A stretch of DNA of 46,511 nt from Cerasicoccus maritimus (GTDB lineage Bacteria; Verrucomicrobiota; Verrucomicrobiia; Opitutales; Cerasicoccaceae), in NCBI GenBank assembly GCA_031296935.1, contig JAVDPD010000037.1:1-46511 (forward strand), written 5' to 3'. Within the stretch, counting starts at the first letter, position 1, and each line of letters opens with the position of its first letter. The notes beneath the pieces are model-generated. The model ran no database searches. It was given only the letters and a program-made list of their open reading frames with translations, and was not told the origin of the DNA. A program made the translations under genes and the position numbers. Positions 26,796-34,138 of the stretch are shown one piece after another.

Positions 26796-27269
26796 TCACA
26801 TCACGGTTAGCACCGAGCCGGGTGCGCCGTTGGGTAAAGTGAAGTCGCTGCCCGCGCTGAGGCCTAGCAATCGGTGGGCGAGGGGGGAGTCCGCCGTGAT
26901 GACGGTCACCTCGGTTTCGTCGACGGATAGGGTTTCGCCGCCGCCGCTGGGCGCAAAGAAAAACCACTCGGTCATGCGGCCGAGTTTGCAGTTGAAAAGT
27001 GCGCCGCGCTGGATCGATGTGCGAGGCGCCGCGAGCTCCGAAGCTTGTCCTTTGAGCGTTCCGAGGGCGTTGGCCAGCTGCTTGGCTTGGCCAGCCTGAC
27101 CGGCGGCGAGGTAAGAGGCTTCGAGGCCTTGGGTGTCCCATTTGCTTTCGGCGCGAGATTCCTCACTCGTGGCGTAGGCGGCGGCGTCTCGCGAAGCGTT
27201 GTCGGCGGCGATCAGCTCGGATTCCAGCTTTTCAATGAGCGCTGCGATGACCTGGGATTTTTCTAGCAT
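26796..27269 (-). CDS. GreA/GreB-like transcription elongation factor family protein
   Basis: 157 residues. The N-terminal half is helical and Ala/Glu-rich, consistent with a coiled coil, with the motif ESRAESKWDTQGLEASYLA typical of the short GreA/B-like proteins. The C-terminal half resembles the Gre C-domain (VTVITADSPLAHRLLGLSAGSDF, matching the SPIGRALLG-type region). Genuine Gre factors rescue backtracked RNA polymerase through acidic residues at the tip of the coiled coil. Whether this protein keeps that activity is uncertain. It converges with the lipoprotein gene and is divergent from the SMP-30 gene. Confidence 0.75.
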   Translation of the reverse strand: MLEKSQVIAALIEKLESELIAADNASRDAAAYATSEESRAESKWDTQGLEASYLAAGQAGQAKQLANALGTLKGQASELAAPRTSIQRGALFNCKLGRMTEWFFFAPSGGGETLSVDETEVTVITADSPLAHRLLGLSAGSDFTLPNGAPGSVLTVM

Positions 27270-27332
27270 GAGGATTGCCTAAAGCCTCGTCTTGGCCTTG
27301 CCAAGTCTAAGCGCGTAGGCTGTGATGGCTGG

Positions 27333-28202
27333 ATGGAAATCTACACACCGCGTCCTGCTACTGATCACGTTGCCCAACTTGGCGAAGGCCCGTTCTGGCA
27401 CGAAGGCAAGCTTCATTATGTGGACATCGAGCGTAACCAGCTCCGCCGCCTGGAAGGCAGCGAATCAGTGCTCGTGCATGAGTTCCCTGAGATGGTGGGC
27501 GTGGTCGTGCCCGCGAAAAAGGGTGGCTTTGTTTGTGGTATGGAGACGGGCATTTTCCACCTCTCGCCCGACGGCGCGCTGACCAAGCTCGCGGACCCCG
27601 ATCCCGACAACGCCGACGTGCGTTTCAACGACGGCAAGTGTGATCCGACGGGCCGCTTTGTTGCGGGCACGATTTCTTTTTCGCGCAATCCAGTGGGCGC
27701 GGCGCTTTACTCGCTGTCGGCTGATGGCGCGAGCTGCGAAAAAATCCTTGGCGAGGTGTGCAACTCCAACGGCCTCGCGTGGACGAAGGACCGCACGACG
27801 TTTTACTACATCAACACGCCTTCTCGGCAGATTTGGAAATTTGACTACTGCTTGGAAACCGGCGCGATCAGCAACAAGGAAGTCGTGATCGACATCCCTC
27901 CGGAAGACGGCAAGCCCGACGGCATGTGCATTGATGCGGATGACAACTTGTGGATTGGCCATTGGGCCGGTTGGCAGATTGCGCATTACGATCCGCGCAC
28001 TGGCGCTAAGCTGGGTAAGGTCGACATGCCGGCGGCCAATTGCACAAGCTGCTGCTTTGGCGGAGCGAATTTCGAGCAGCTTTACATCACGACGTCGATC
28101 AACGGGCTGAAAAAGGAAGATTTTGAGAAGCAACCGCACGCCGGTAAAGTGTTCGTCGCCGACGTCAAAGCGACCGGTTTGCCAACGCAGGCCTGGGGCT
28201 AA
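27333..28202 (+). CDS. SMP-30/gluconolactonase family sugar lactonase
   Basis: 289 residues forming a predicted six-bladed propeller that hydrolyses aldonolactones with a divalent metal. Metal ligands can be placed at Glu in LGEGPFWHEG, Asn in SNGLAWTKD, and Asp in PDGMCIDADDNLWIG. The length is typical. There is no signal peptide, so it is cytoplasmic. It is followed after 81 bp by surE on the same strand. The exact sugar cannot be told; no dehydrogenase or dehydratase of a sugar-acid pathway is adjacent. Confidence 0.9.
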   Translation: MEIYTPRPATDHVAQLGEGPFWHEGKLHYVDIERNQLRRLEGSESVLVHEFPEMVGVVVPAKKGGFVCGMETGIFHLSPDGALTKLADPDPDNADVRFNDGKCDPTGRFVAGTISFSRNPVGAALYSLSADGASCEKILGEVCNSNGLAWTKDRTTFYYINTPSRQIWKFDYCLETGAISNKEVVIDIPPEDGKPDGMCIDADDNLWIGHWAGWQIAHYDPRTGAKLGKVDMPAANCTSCCFGGANFEQLYITTSINGLKKEDFEKQPHAGKVFVADVKATGLPTQAWG

Positions 28203-28283
28203 TTTTGCTTCGCGCCGCGTAACGAATTGGTGCGCGCTGCGATTAGGCGTTTACGTTGGCGCGGTCTTGGCTAGCCTTGGGAC

Positions 28284-29066
28284 ATGTCTGAGAAAAAGCA
28301 CCTCCTCGTCACCAACGATGACGGCATTGATTCGTTTTTCCTTCGCGTCTTGGTGGATGCGTTGGTCGAAGATTTCCGGGTGACGGTGGCTGCGCCGATG
28401 GGCGAAAAAAGCTGGATCGGCCGCGCGATGAGTCGCCAGGGGCAAGTCCACCTCGCTGAGTATGACAATTTCCCTTGTCGCGCGTTTGCGTTGGATGGTA
28501 CGCCGAGCGATTGCGTGAACATCTCACTCGGCCATCTGCTGACCGATGATATGCCGGACGCTGTTTGCTCGGGGATCAATCTAGGCTTTAATTGCATGGC
28601 GCCGCTGATCTTCTCGTCGGGGACTGTAGCAGGCGCCTTGGAAGGTGCGGCGTGGGGTTTGCCGGCGCTGGCGTTTTCTCATCAGGTGCCGGACAATGTT
28701 TACGAACAGCTGCGGCAAACTCATGGCAAAGCAGAAGGTGCCTTGGAAACGAGTCTTCGCGCGGCGGGTAAATGGGCCTCTCGCTTTGCGATGCAAAGGT
28801 TAGGCGAAGGTCAGCCCGGGCTGGTCGTGCATAATTATAATTTTCCCGCAGAGACCACCGCGGATGTGGGCATCGAGGAAACGGCATTGTCGCCGTTCAA
28901 AATCAAGTGCCTCTTCAAGCGCTCGGGCCCAGCGTCGTTTGATTTTAAATATGCTGACGGCGAGCCGCCGAGTGATGGCCCCTATGACTGGGCCTGCATC
29001 TTGCGGGGCAACATCAGCTACACGCGCGTGGACTTTAGCCGTGTGTCAGAGGCTCCCGGAAGCTAG
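28284..29066 (+). CDS. surE: 5'/3'-nucleotidase SurE
   Basis: A metal-dependent nucleoside monophosphatase linked to stationary-phase survival. The 260-residue protein has the N-terminal metal-binding motif LLVTNDDGIDS, followed by VAAPMGEKSWIGRAM, the GTPSDCVNISL block and CSGINLGFN (metal-ligand Asn), then FSSGTVAGALEGAAWGLPALAFS. These are the family's conserved motifs in order. The stop codon at 29064-29066 is followed immediately by a 15-nt palindrome. It converges with lgt. Confidence 0.93.
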   Translation: MSEKKHLLVTNDDGIDSFFLRVLVDALVEDFRVTVAAPMGEKSWIGRAMSRQGQVHLAEYDNFPCRAFALDGTPSDCVNISLGHLLTDDMPDAVCSGINLGFNCMAPLIFSSGTVAGALEGAAWGLPALAFSHQVPDNVYEQLRQTHGKAEGALETSLRAAGKWASRFAMQRLGEGQPGLVVHNYNFPAETTADVGIEETALSPFKIKCLFKRSGPASFDFKYADGEPPSDGPYDWACILRGNISYTRVDFSRVSEAPGS

Positions 29067-29081
29067 CTTTGCACCGCAAAG
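29067..29081. repeat. 15-nt palindrome CTTTGC-ACC-GCAAAG
   Basis: Perfect 6-bp arms with a 3-nt loop, starting at the first nucleotide after the surE stop. A second copy differing only in the loop lies at 29117. Confidence 0.6.
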
Positions 29082-29096
29082 TTGGCATGATTTGTA

Positions 29097-29975
29097 TTAG
29101 GAATTCTGAGACGTTGCTTTGCATCGCAAAGTAATAATCGCCACGCCAGCGATGATCATAAAGAGGGAGTAAAACGTGCCTCGCGACAGGCCAAGGATCA
29201 GCGCCGCGTCTGGCTCTCTGAAGATTTCTCCCGCTATGCGGAGCAGGGCATAGCCGATCAGGAATTCGCCGGTTAGTTGGCCCAATGGTCGTTTATTGGG
29301 AGTGCTTAGCCAGAAGCGGAGTTGCAAGTAAATACACAGGAGCAGGCCTTCCATGCCTGCCTGGTATAGTTGCGATGGGTGGACGGGCACGGTGTAAAAC
29401 CACTCGCCATAGCCGGTCGCGGGGTCGACACGGTAGTCCAGAAAATGCATGCCGATGGCTGAGTCGGTTGGTCGGCCATAGAGCTCGCCGTTGATGAAAT
29501 TGGCGATCCGGCCGAAAAAGACTCCGGGTGGTCCGAGGGTGCAGACGATGTCTGACACCTGCCAGAACGAGGTTTTGGCTTTCCGGGCAAACCAGAGCAT
29601 GCCGAGCAGGATGCCGATCATCCCGCCGTGGCTTGCCATGCCCCCCTCCCAGACACGGAGCAGGAGCATAGGGTCCTGTAAGAGATCGCCAAAACGATAG
29701 AGCAGGAAGTACCCAATTCGTCCACCGACTAGAGTGCCGACGATAATCGCGAACAGCAGGTCGGACTGTTGATCTGCATTGAAGGGGGAGCGGCTGCGCT
29801 TGTAGTAAAGGTGTAGCAGGAAGAAGGCGACGGCGAACCCCGCGACATAGGCGAGGCCATACCAGCGTAAGCCGTCGATCATCCAGCCGTCGGGAAAACG
29901 GATGAGGAATGGGTCCAGATCGTGGACCCAGTGGCCAGTGTCGGGCTTGGGCGGTAACTGTGCGATCGCTATCAC
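29097..29975 (-). CDS. lgt: prolipoprotein diacylglyceryl transferase
   Basis: An inner-membrane enzyme that moves diacylglycerol from phosphatidylglycerol to the lipobox cysteine of prolipoproteins. The 292-residue protein has about seven hydrophobic segments, the motif GGRIGYFLLYRF, the HGGMIG motif, and the signature GRIANFINGELYGRP with the essential Arg and Asn. The start is a GTG at 29975; no better ATG lies in frame nearby. The final residues (LRCKATSQNS) are encoded by a palindrome (29117-29131), suggesting a replaced C-terminal tail. It converges with surE, with only 30 nt between the stops. Confidence 0.94.
   Translation of the reverse strand: MIAIAQLPPKPDTGHWVHDLDPFLIRFPDGWMIDGLRWYGLAYVAGFAVAFFLLHLYYKRSRSPFNADQQSDLLFAIIVGTLVGGRIGYFLLYRFGDLLQDPMLLLRVWEGGMASHGGMIGILLGMLWFARKAKTSFWQVSDIVCTLGPPGVFFGRIANFINGELYGRPTDSAIGMHFLDYRVDPATGYGEWFYTVPVHPSQLYQAGMEGLLLCIYLQLRFWLSTPNKRPLGQLTGEFLIGYALLRIAGEIFREPDAALILGLSRGTFYSLFMIIAGVAIITLRCKATSQNS
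29117..29131. repeat. 15-nt palindrome CTTTGC-ATC-GCAAAG inside the lgt 3' end
   Basis: It is the same hairpin as at 29067, with one loop change. It lies inside the coding sequence, 20 nt from the lgt stop, in the same position relative to the gene as the copy in the phosphosugar mutase gene. Confidence 0.6.
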
Positions 29976-30077
29976 GTGGTCATGGAGCCACTAGGAGGCG
30001 ATCCAGTCAACCCAAGGCTGTGTGGATTCGTGAAAGCATTTTCGGTGGCGATATCTTTGTATGATATGTCCATGACC

Positions 30078-30118
30078 GTCTGGGCCTTCAGTCACCTTGT
30101 TGGTGAGAGGGCCCAGAC
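30078..30118. repeat. long stem-loop between the RHH gene and lgt
   Basis: GTCTGGGCC-TTC-AG-TCACC pairs with GGTGA-GAGG-GCCCAGAC around TTGTT, about 17 bp with a 2-nt bulge and one wobble. It is located about 25 nt past the stop of the leftward RHH gene. There is no T run on either strand, so it is an uncertain terminator or processing site. Confidence 0.5.
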
Positions 30119-30143
30119 AGCGAATTTCCTGTAGAGGTAGACG

Positions 30144-30380
30144 TTATGAGCGACCGTGCTCGATGAGCGACTCTAGCTCGTTAACGCGCAATACACCGTG
30201 CGCCAACTGACGCAGTCTGCGCGCGCGGTCGAGAAATCGCTCTGGTGTGTCCTGCTGGATGAGTCCAGCACCAAGGCAATGCAGGATTTCGTCTTCCAGC
30301 GAACGGTGTTCGCGCTTAGCGCGAAATCTGAGCCGCCGCAGAAGATCTGGGGGTATGTCTATGCCAGTGGGGGTAGGCAT
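30144..30380 (-). CDS. orphan FitA/VapB-like ribbon-helix-helix antitoxin-type protein
   Basis: About 78 residues from the ATG at 30380 (MPTPTGIDIPPDL); an ATG at 30386 adds two residues. The N-terminal strand and two helices (GIDIPPDLLRRLRFRAKREHRSLEDEILHCL) match the RHH fold of FitA-like antitoxins, which normally bind operator DNA and a PIN-domain toxin encoded just downstream. Here the downstream DNA has only a stem-loop and then lgt, and no PIN or RelE gene lies on either side. It may be a relic of a toxin-antitoxin pair or a solo DNA-binding protein. Confidence 0.7.
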   Translation of the reverse strand: MPTPTGIDIPPDLLRRLRFRAKREHRSLEDEILHCLGAGLIQQDTPERFLDRARRLRQLAHGVLRVNELESLIEHGRS

Positions 30381-30490
30381 AAGCAAACCGTATGGCAGTT
30401 ATCATGAAAGTGCAAGCAGATACGCCCGGTTTCGCGGCGGAAACTTAGTGTATTTGACCCATTTCGAATTACCGAAGTTGCCAATTTCCT

Positions 30491-33400
30491 TTACTCAGGG
30501 ATAACGGGGCCAAGGACTAAGCGGAAACCAGTGCTGCCGTTGCGGAAGGTCTCAGTGGCACCTTCGCTGCGAGAGGCGGCGCGGGAGCGGATGGCGAAAT
30601 CTTCCCAGCCGCCACCGCGGACGGGACGGCGTGTGGTTTGTTCCTTGCGGACCCAATCGGTTGCAGTATCGCCAGGTAGACGCGAGTTGTAGCCGTCCAC
30701 GCACCATTCGCGGACGTTTCCGTGAACGTCAAAGAGACCCCAGGCGTTTGGCTCGTAGGTGCCTACTTCTTTCGCACCGTAGTGGTCTTCGGTGATGACG
30801 GCACCTGACTCGAAGTCGCGCGGATATGCGCCCTGAAAATTTGCATTTTGAGAGGTGGCCATATCGCCCCAATGGAATGGTCCGGTGGAGCCTGCGCGCG
30901 CAGCATATTCCCACTCAGCTTCGGTGGGTAGCCGGTACTCATAGCCTAGAGGTAGGCGGTCTGCTTTCTGCTCGCGTTCGGTGAGCTTGCGGCAATAGGC
31001 CATTGCTTCCTTCCAGCTCACGTATTCAACGGGGCGTAGTTTGCCCTGTAGGCGTGAGGGGTTGAAGCCAATGAGGTCAGCGTATTGCTGCTGGGTGACT
31101 TCGTGGACGCCGATCCAGTAACCCTTACTGAGAGTCACCTTTGTGGTTGGCCCTTCTTCTGGCAGGCGAGATGGCTCGGTGGGCGGACTGCCCATAGAGA
31201 AGCTGCCTGGAGGTGCCCAGACGAGTTTCATACCAAGGAAGGGCACTTCGTAGTTCTGGCCTTTTTCTGGCCCGGGAATGGGCTCAAGCTTCGGTGCCCA
31301 GGTTATTTGTTCGTTGGGTTTGGGCGTGAATGTTTTGCTGACTTCGAAGTAATTGTCGTTGCCGATGGAGATGGTTTGCTCAACGCCAGGCTTGAGCGGC
31401 ACCATCATCTCCTCCAGTTTCACTGGTGTGCCATTAAGCTTAATGGTCCACTCTATGTTGGCTGGTTCTGGTTTCAAGGTGACAATGGCTGGCAATGGTT
31501 GGAGATCGTAGATGACCTTTACACGTTGGTTGTCGCTAAGGTTAAACTTCTTGGTAATGTCTTTATAATCGGGGTGTGAGACGGTCATGGTGATCTCTCC
31601 AGCGTCGATGCCTTGAATGCGGAATGCACCGTTGCTGAAGCTGCTGATGTTGGCGGTGAAGTTCTGGTCGCCGTTGAGTTTGGTGGCGCTTTGCCCAGAG
31701 ATGCTTACGGCTTGGAGCTGCTCAGGAGTTGCCGCTTTGCCGCCAAAATTGACGACTGGTGCGATTTCACCAGACAGCGGAGTGAGTGCGCCAAAGTCCA
31801 GAATAGCCTTCGTTTGTGGGCGAATCGTCACGGCAAGCTTTTTATCACGGTAGCCATCCAGCTTAACGCTGAGGAAGAATTCCTGATTCACTGGCAGGTC
31901 TTGCAGTGTGACGTTGGTTTTGCCCAGTGGTCGGTCCTCAAAGAAAATTTCGGCGCCTTGCGGATCGGATTTTACACGGAGTACGCCCAATATGGCTTCG
32001 ATTGGGATCTGGAATGCATTTTCCTCACGGGCGGAGAGCGTGTAGGGGCCCGATGTCGTTGGTGAATAGCCTGATTTGTCGGCAATGATGGTGTAGTCTC
32101 CAGCCGCAATGATTTTTTCCGCTAAGAGTTGCCCATCAACTCCGGTTTCACCGAGTTCTGTTTGCTGGCCATCAGCACTCACGGCGGTGAGTTTCACGCC
32201 AGGCTCACTGGTGAAGAGCGCGTCGGTCAGAGCAGGCTTTAGCTTTATGTTAAACGTCTGTGGATCGCTTTCAACAGAGATGAGCCTTGATTCTGCTTTG
32301 TAGCCCGGAGCATCGATGGCGAAACGGTATGAACCGGGAAGAATGTTGAGGTTCAGCTTGCCGTTGCGAATGATGAAGTTGTGGTTGGTGCCTGTAATTT
32401 TAATGCTGACGTTGCTTGGAACGGTGGTGAAGGTTAGTCGTGGCTCCTGTCCGGCGGGTGTTTTGATGGCCACCGCGCCATCGGGAAAGTTGTCCTCGAA
32501 CATTAAATTAATCACCGAGAAGATCAACGATGCCGCAACTAGAATGACTAATCCAACAACGCCGAGCCGGAAGGCTCCGGCCGTTTTGCCGCCTTTTTCC
32601 TTAATCTTTTTCGGCACTGGAATGAAATCGAGGTGCCGAATAATGGTTTTGGTGTCGGTCGTGCCGATGGCCGATTTTTGAGCGTTGTTACGCAGAGGGC
32701 GGATGCGCTCAAAATTCTCAAAGTCGGCCTTGGCTTTTGCGATGCTCTGGTAGCGTTTTTCAGGTTCGCGGTCGAGACAGTTAGCGATGAAGACATCCCA
32801 CTTTTCACTCAGGCCGTGGACAATTTCGCTGGGTGGGGTGTAGTCTGCGGTTGGCTTGCGTCCGGTGAGGAGCCAGTAGGCGGTGATGCCGAGGGCGTAT
32901 ACGTCGGAACGCGCGTCCGAGGGCTTACCTTGGCGAGTCTCAGGTGACAGAATGTCCACGGTGTTAATGCGGATAGCACGGCCACCTAGGGCGATGGGGG
33001 GAATGCCGGCCGAGACTATTTGCTCAAAACGCTCCTGCCCGATGAGACTCATCAGGCCAAAACCTGCGACTTTAACTGTGCCATCCTTGTCGCGGAGAAT
33101 GTTGGTGGGGTTGAGGTTGTAATGCTGTATTTTCTTATCGGCCAAAAAAGACAGGCCTTCAAGTGTCTGAGAGAGGATGCTGGAGACTTCGTCAACGGGT
33201 AGGCCCATAGGCAGGTCGGAGACGAGCTCGCGTGGTTCGTCCTGCTCAGCCTTCCGCTCTTTTACCTGTTTATTGACGTAGCTCTGCAGGTAGTCGGCGA
33301 GGTTTTCTCCTTCGAAGGCGTCACCGGTGAAGGTGAAGCGGTCTTTGACCTCGGATGCTTCCTCAAATGAAAAGATGTTGTCGTGCTTGAGCTTGCACAG

Positions 33401-33640
33401 TTTGGGGGCGAGCTGGGCGAACTGCTTCTTAAAGTCGTTTGAGGCCTCAATGATAGGAGGCATGACGAAGACAGTTTTCTCCTCTTTCGCGCGGGGGCGG
33501 CGGACTCGGTAGAGGCTGCCCAATAGGTCATAGGAGACGCAGCGTAAAACTTGGTAGTCACCAAATTTTTCACCGGGGGTCAGGACTTCGTAGGCGCGTC
33601 CGGGAGGCGCGCTTGGCAAGGAAGCGGATTCGTCACTCAT
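30491..33640 (-). CDS. membrane pseudokinase with PEGA repeats and C-terminal formylglycine-enzyme-like (SUMF1) domain
   Basis: 1049 residues. Residues 25-320 have a Ser/Thr-kinase fold (SDARSDVYALGITAYWLLTGRKP), but all three catalytic anchors are changed. HRD is HYN (Asn175), DFG is GFG (193-195), and the VAIK-type lysine strand reads TVFVMPP. One transmembrane helix lies near 353-376. Residues 400-770 hold several PEGA-like beta repeats, presumably periplasmic. Residues 785-1045 form a FGE-sulfatase domain (YRLPTEAEWEYAAR, GNVREWCVDG, RPVRGGGWEDF) lacking the paired active-site cysteines. It is likely a scaffold or transmembrane signal protein, not an active kinase or a sulfatase maturase. 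Confidence 0.85.
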   Translation of the reverse strand: MSDESASLPSAPPGRAYEVLTPGEKFGDYQVLRCVSYDLLGSLYRVRRPRAKEEKTVFVMPPIIEASNDFKKQFAQLAPKLCKLKHDNIFSFEEASEVKDRFTFTGDAFEGENLADYLQSYVNKQVKERKAEQDEPRELVSDLPMGLPVDEVSSILSQTLEGLSFLADKKIQHYNLNPTNILRDKDGTVKVAGFGLMSLIGQERFEQIVSAGIPPIALGGRAIRINTVDILSPETRQGKPSDARSDVYALGITAYWLLTGRKPTADYTPPSEIVHGLSEKWDVFIANCLDREPEKRYQSIAKAKADFENFERIRPLRNNAQKSAIGTTDTKTIIRHLDFIPVPKKIKEKGGKTAGAFRLGVVGLVILVAASLIFSVINLMFEDNFPDGAVAIKTPAGQEPRLTFTTVPSNVSIKITGTNHNFIIRNGKLNLNILPGSYRFAIDAPGYKAESRLISVESDPQTFNIKLKPALTDALFTSEPGVKLTAVSADGQQTELGETGVDGQLLAEKIIAAGDYTIIADKSGYSPTTSGPYTLSAREENAFQIPIEAILGVLRVKSDPQGAEIFFEDRPLGKTNVTLQDLPVNQEFFLSVKLDGYRDKKLAVTIRPQTKAILDFGALTPLSGEIAPVVNFGGKAATPEQLQAVSISGQSATKLNGDQNFTANISSFSNGAFRIQGIDAGEITMTVSHPDYKDITKKFNLSDNQRVKVIYDLQPLPAIVTLKPEPANIEWTIKLNGTPVKLEEMMVPLKPGVEQTISIGNDNYFEVSKTFTPKPNEQITWAPKLEPIPGPEKGQNYEVPFLGMKLVWAPPGSFSMGSPPTEPSRLPEEGPTTKVTLSKGYWIGVHEVTQQQYADLIGFNPSRLQGKLRPVEYVSWKEAMAYCRKLTEREQKADRLPLGYEYRLPTEAEWEYAARAGSTGPFHWGDMATSQNANFQGAYPRDFESGAVITEDHYGAKEVGTYEPNAWGLFDVHGNVREWCVDGYNSRLPGDTATDWVRKEQTTRRPVRGGGWEDFAIRSRAASRSEGATETFRNGSTGFRLVLGPVIPE

Positions 33641-33673
33641 TACAGCAGGAAAAGGAAAATTAGCAGGAGTCGT

Positions 33674-33985
33674 TTACAGTTGGTTGGGGTTAATGACATC
33701 GGGGGCGCGTTTATCTTTACCTGCAGTGCGATGGTAGTGTCCGGTCAGTTTGTCCCGCTCGTATTTCGTGAAGCCCGCCTTTTCGACATTTTTCGTCTCC
33801 AACTTGTTTTTGGTGGCGACGGGGGTGTATTTGGTGGCGAGATTGGGCGGCAAGAATACACGGCGGACTGGCTCGCCGGTTCGCGGATGTTGGTTCAATG
33901 GGGCATCATTCATCGATTGCTCGACTTCAAAGCTCTCGCCTTCGCTGCCATCCGGGTTAATTACCTGGTAAACGTAAATTGGCAT
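33674..33985 (-). CDS. FmdB-like small protein lacking zinc-ribbon cysteines
   Basis: 103 residues. The N-terminus (MPIYVYQVINPDGSEGESFEVEQSM) follows the pattern of FmdB-type zinc ribbons (MPxYxYxCxxCGxxFE...SM), and HPRTGEPVRRVF matches the second half. No cysteine is present anywhere, so no zinc site can form. The C-terminal half is charged and probably disordered. It lies 33 nt upstream of the pseudokinase gene on the same strand and may be cotranscribed. The function is unknown. Confidence 0.65.
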   Translation of the reverse strand: MPIYVYQVINPDGSEGESFEVEQSMNDAPLNQHPRTGEPVRRVFLPPNLATKYTPVATKNKLETKNVEKAGFTKYERDKLTGHYHRTAGKDKRAPDVINPNQL

Positions 33986-34138
33986 GAATCATTTATTTCG
34001 CTAATTCTGGGGCTTGGGGCAAGCAGGAATAGCGCCGGAAGTGTTCTGGACTGCAAGTCTGAGCGCTCTGCTTCAAAAAAATGCATAGGTCATCGCCACT
34101 GGTCTTGTAATTTTTGTTGTTAAAGAGAGACTTAGCCA

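Noticed and set aside
29976..30143. a PIN-domain toxin partner for the RHH protein
   Set aside because: No frame of sufficient length exists; the space is occupied by a stem-loop and the lgt upstream region.
30491..31260. FGE-like domain as the maturase for the sulfatase at 17589
   Set aside because: The paired catalytic cysteines of formylglycine-generating enzymes are absent near the C-terminal GGGW motif, so it cannot be expected to oxidise the sulfatase cysteine.
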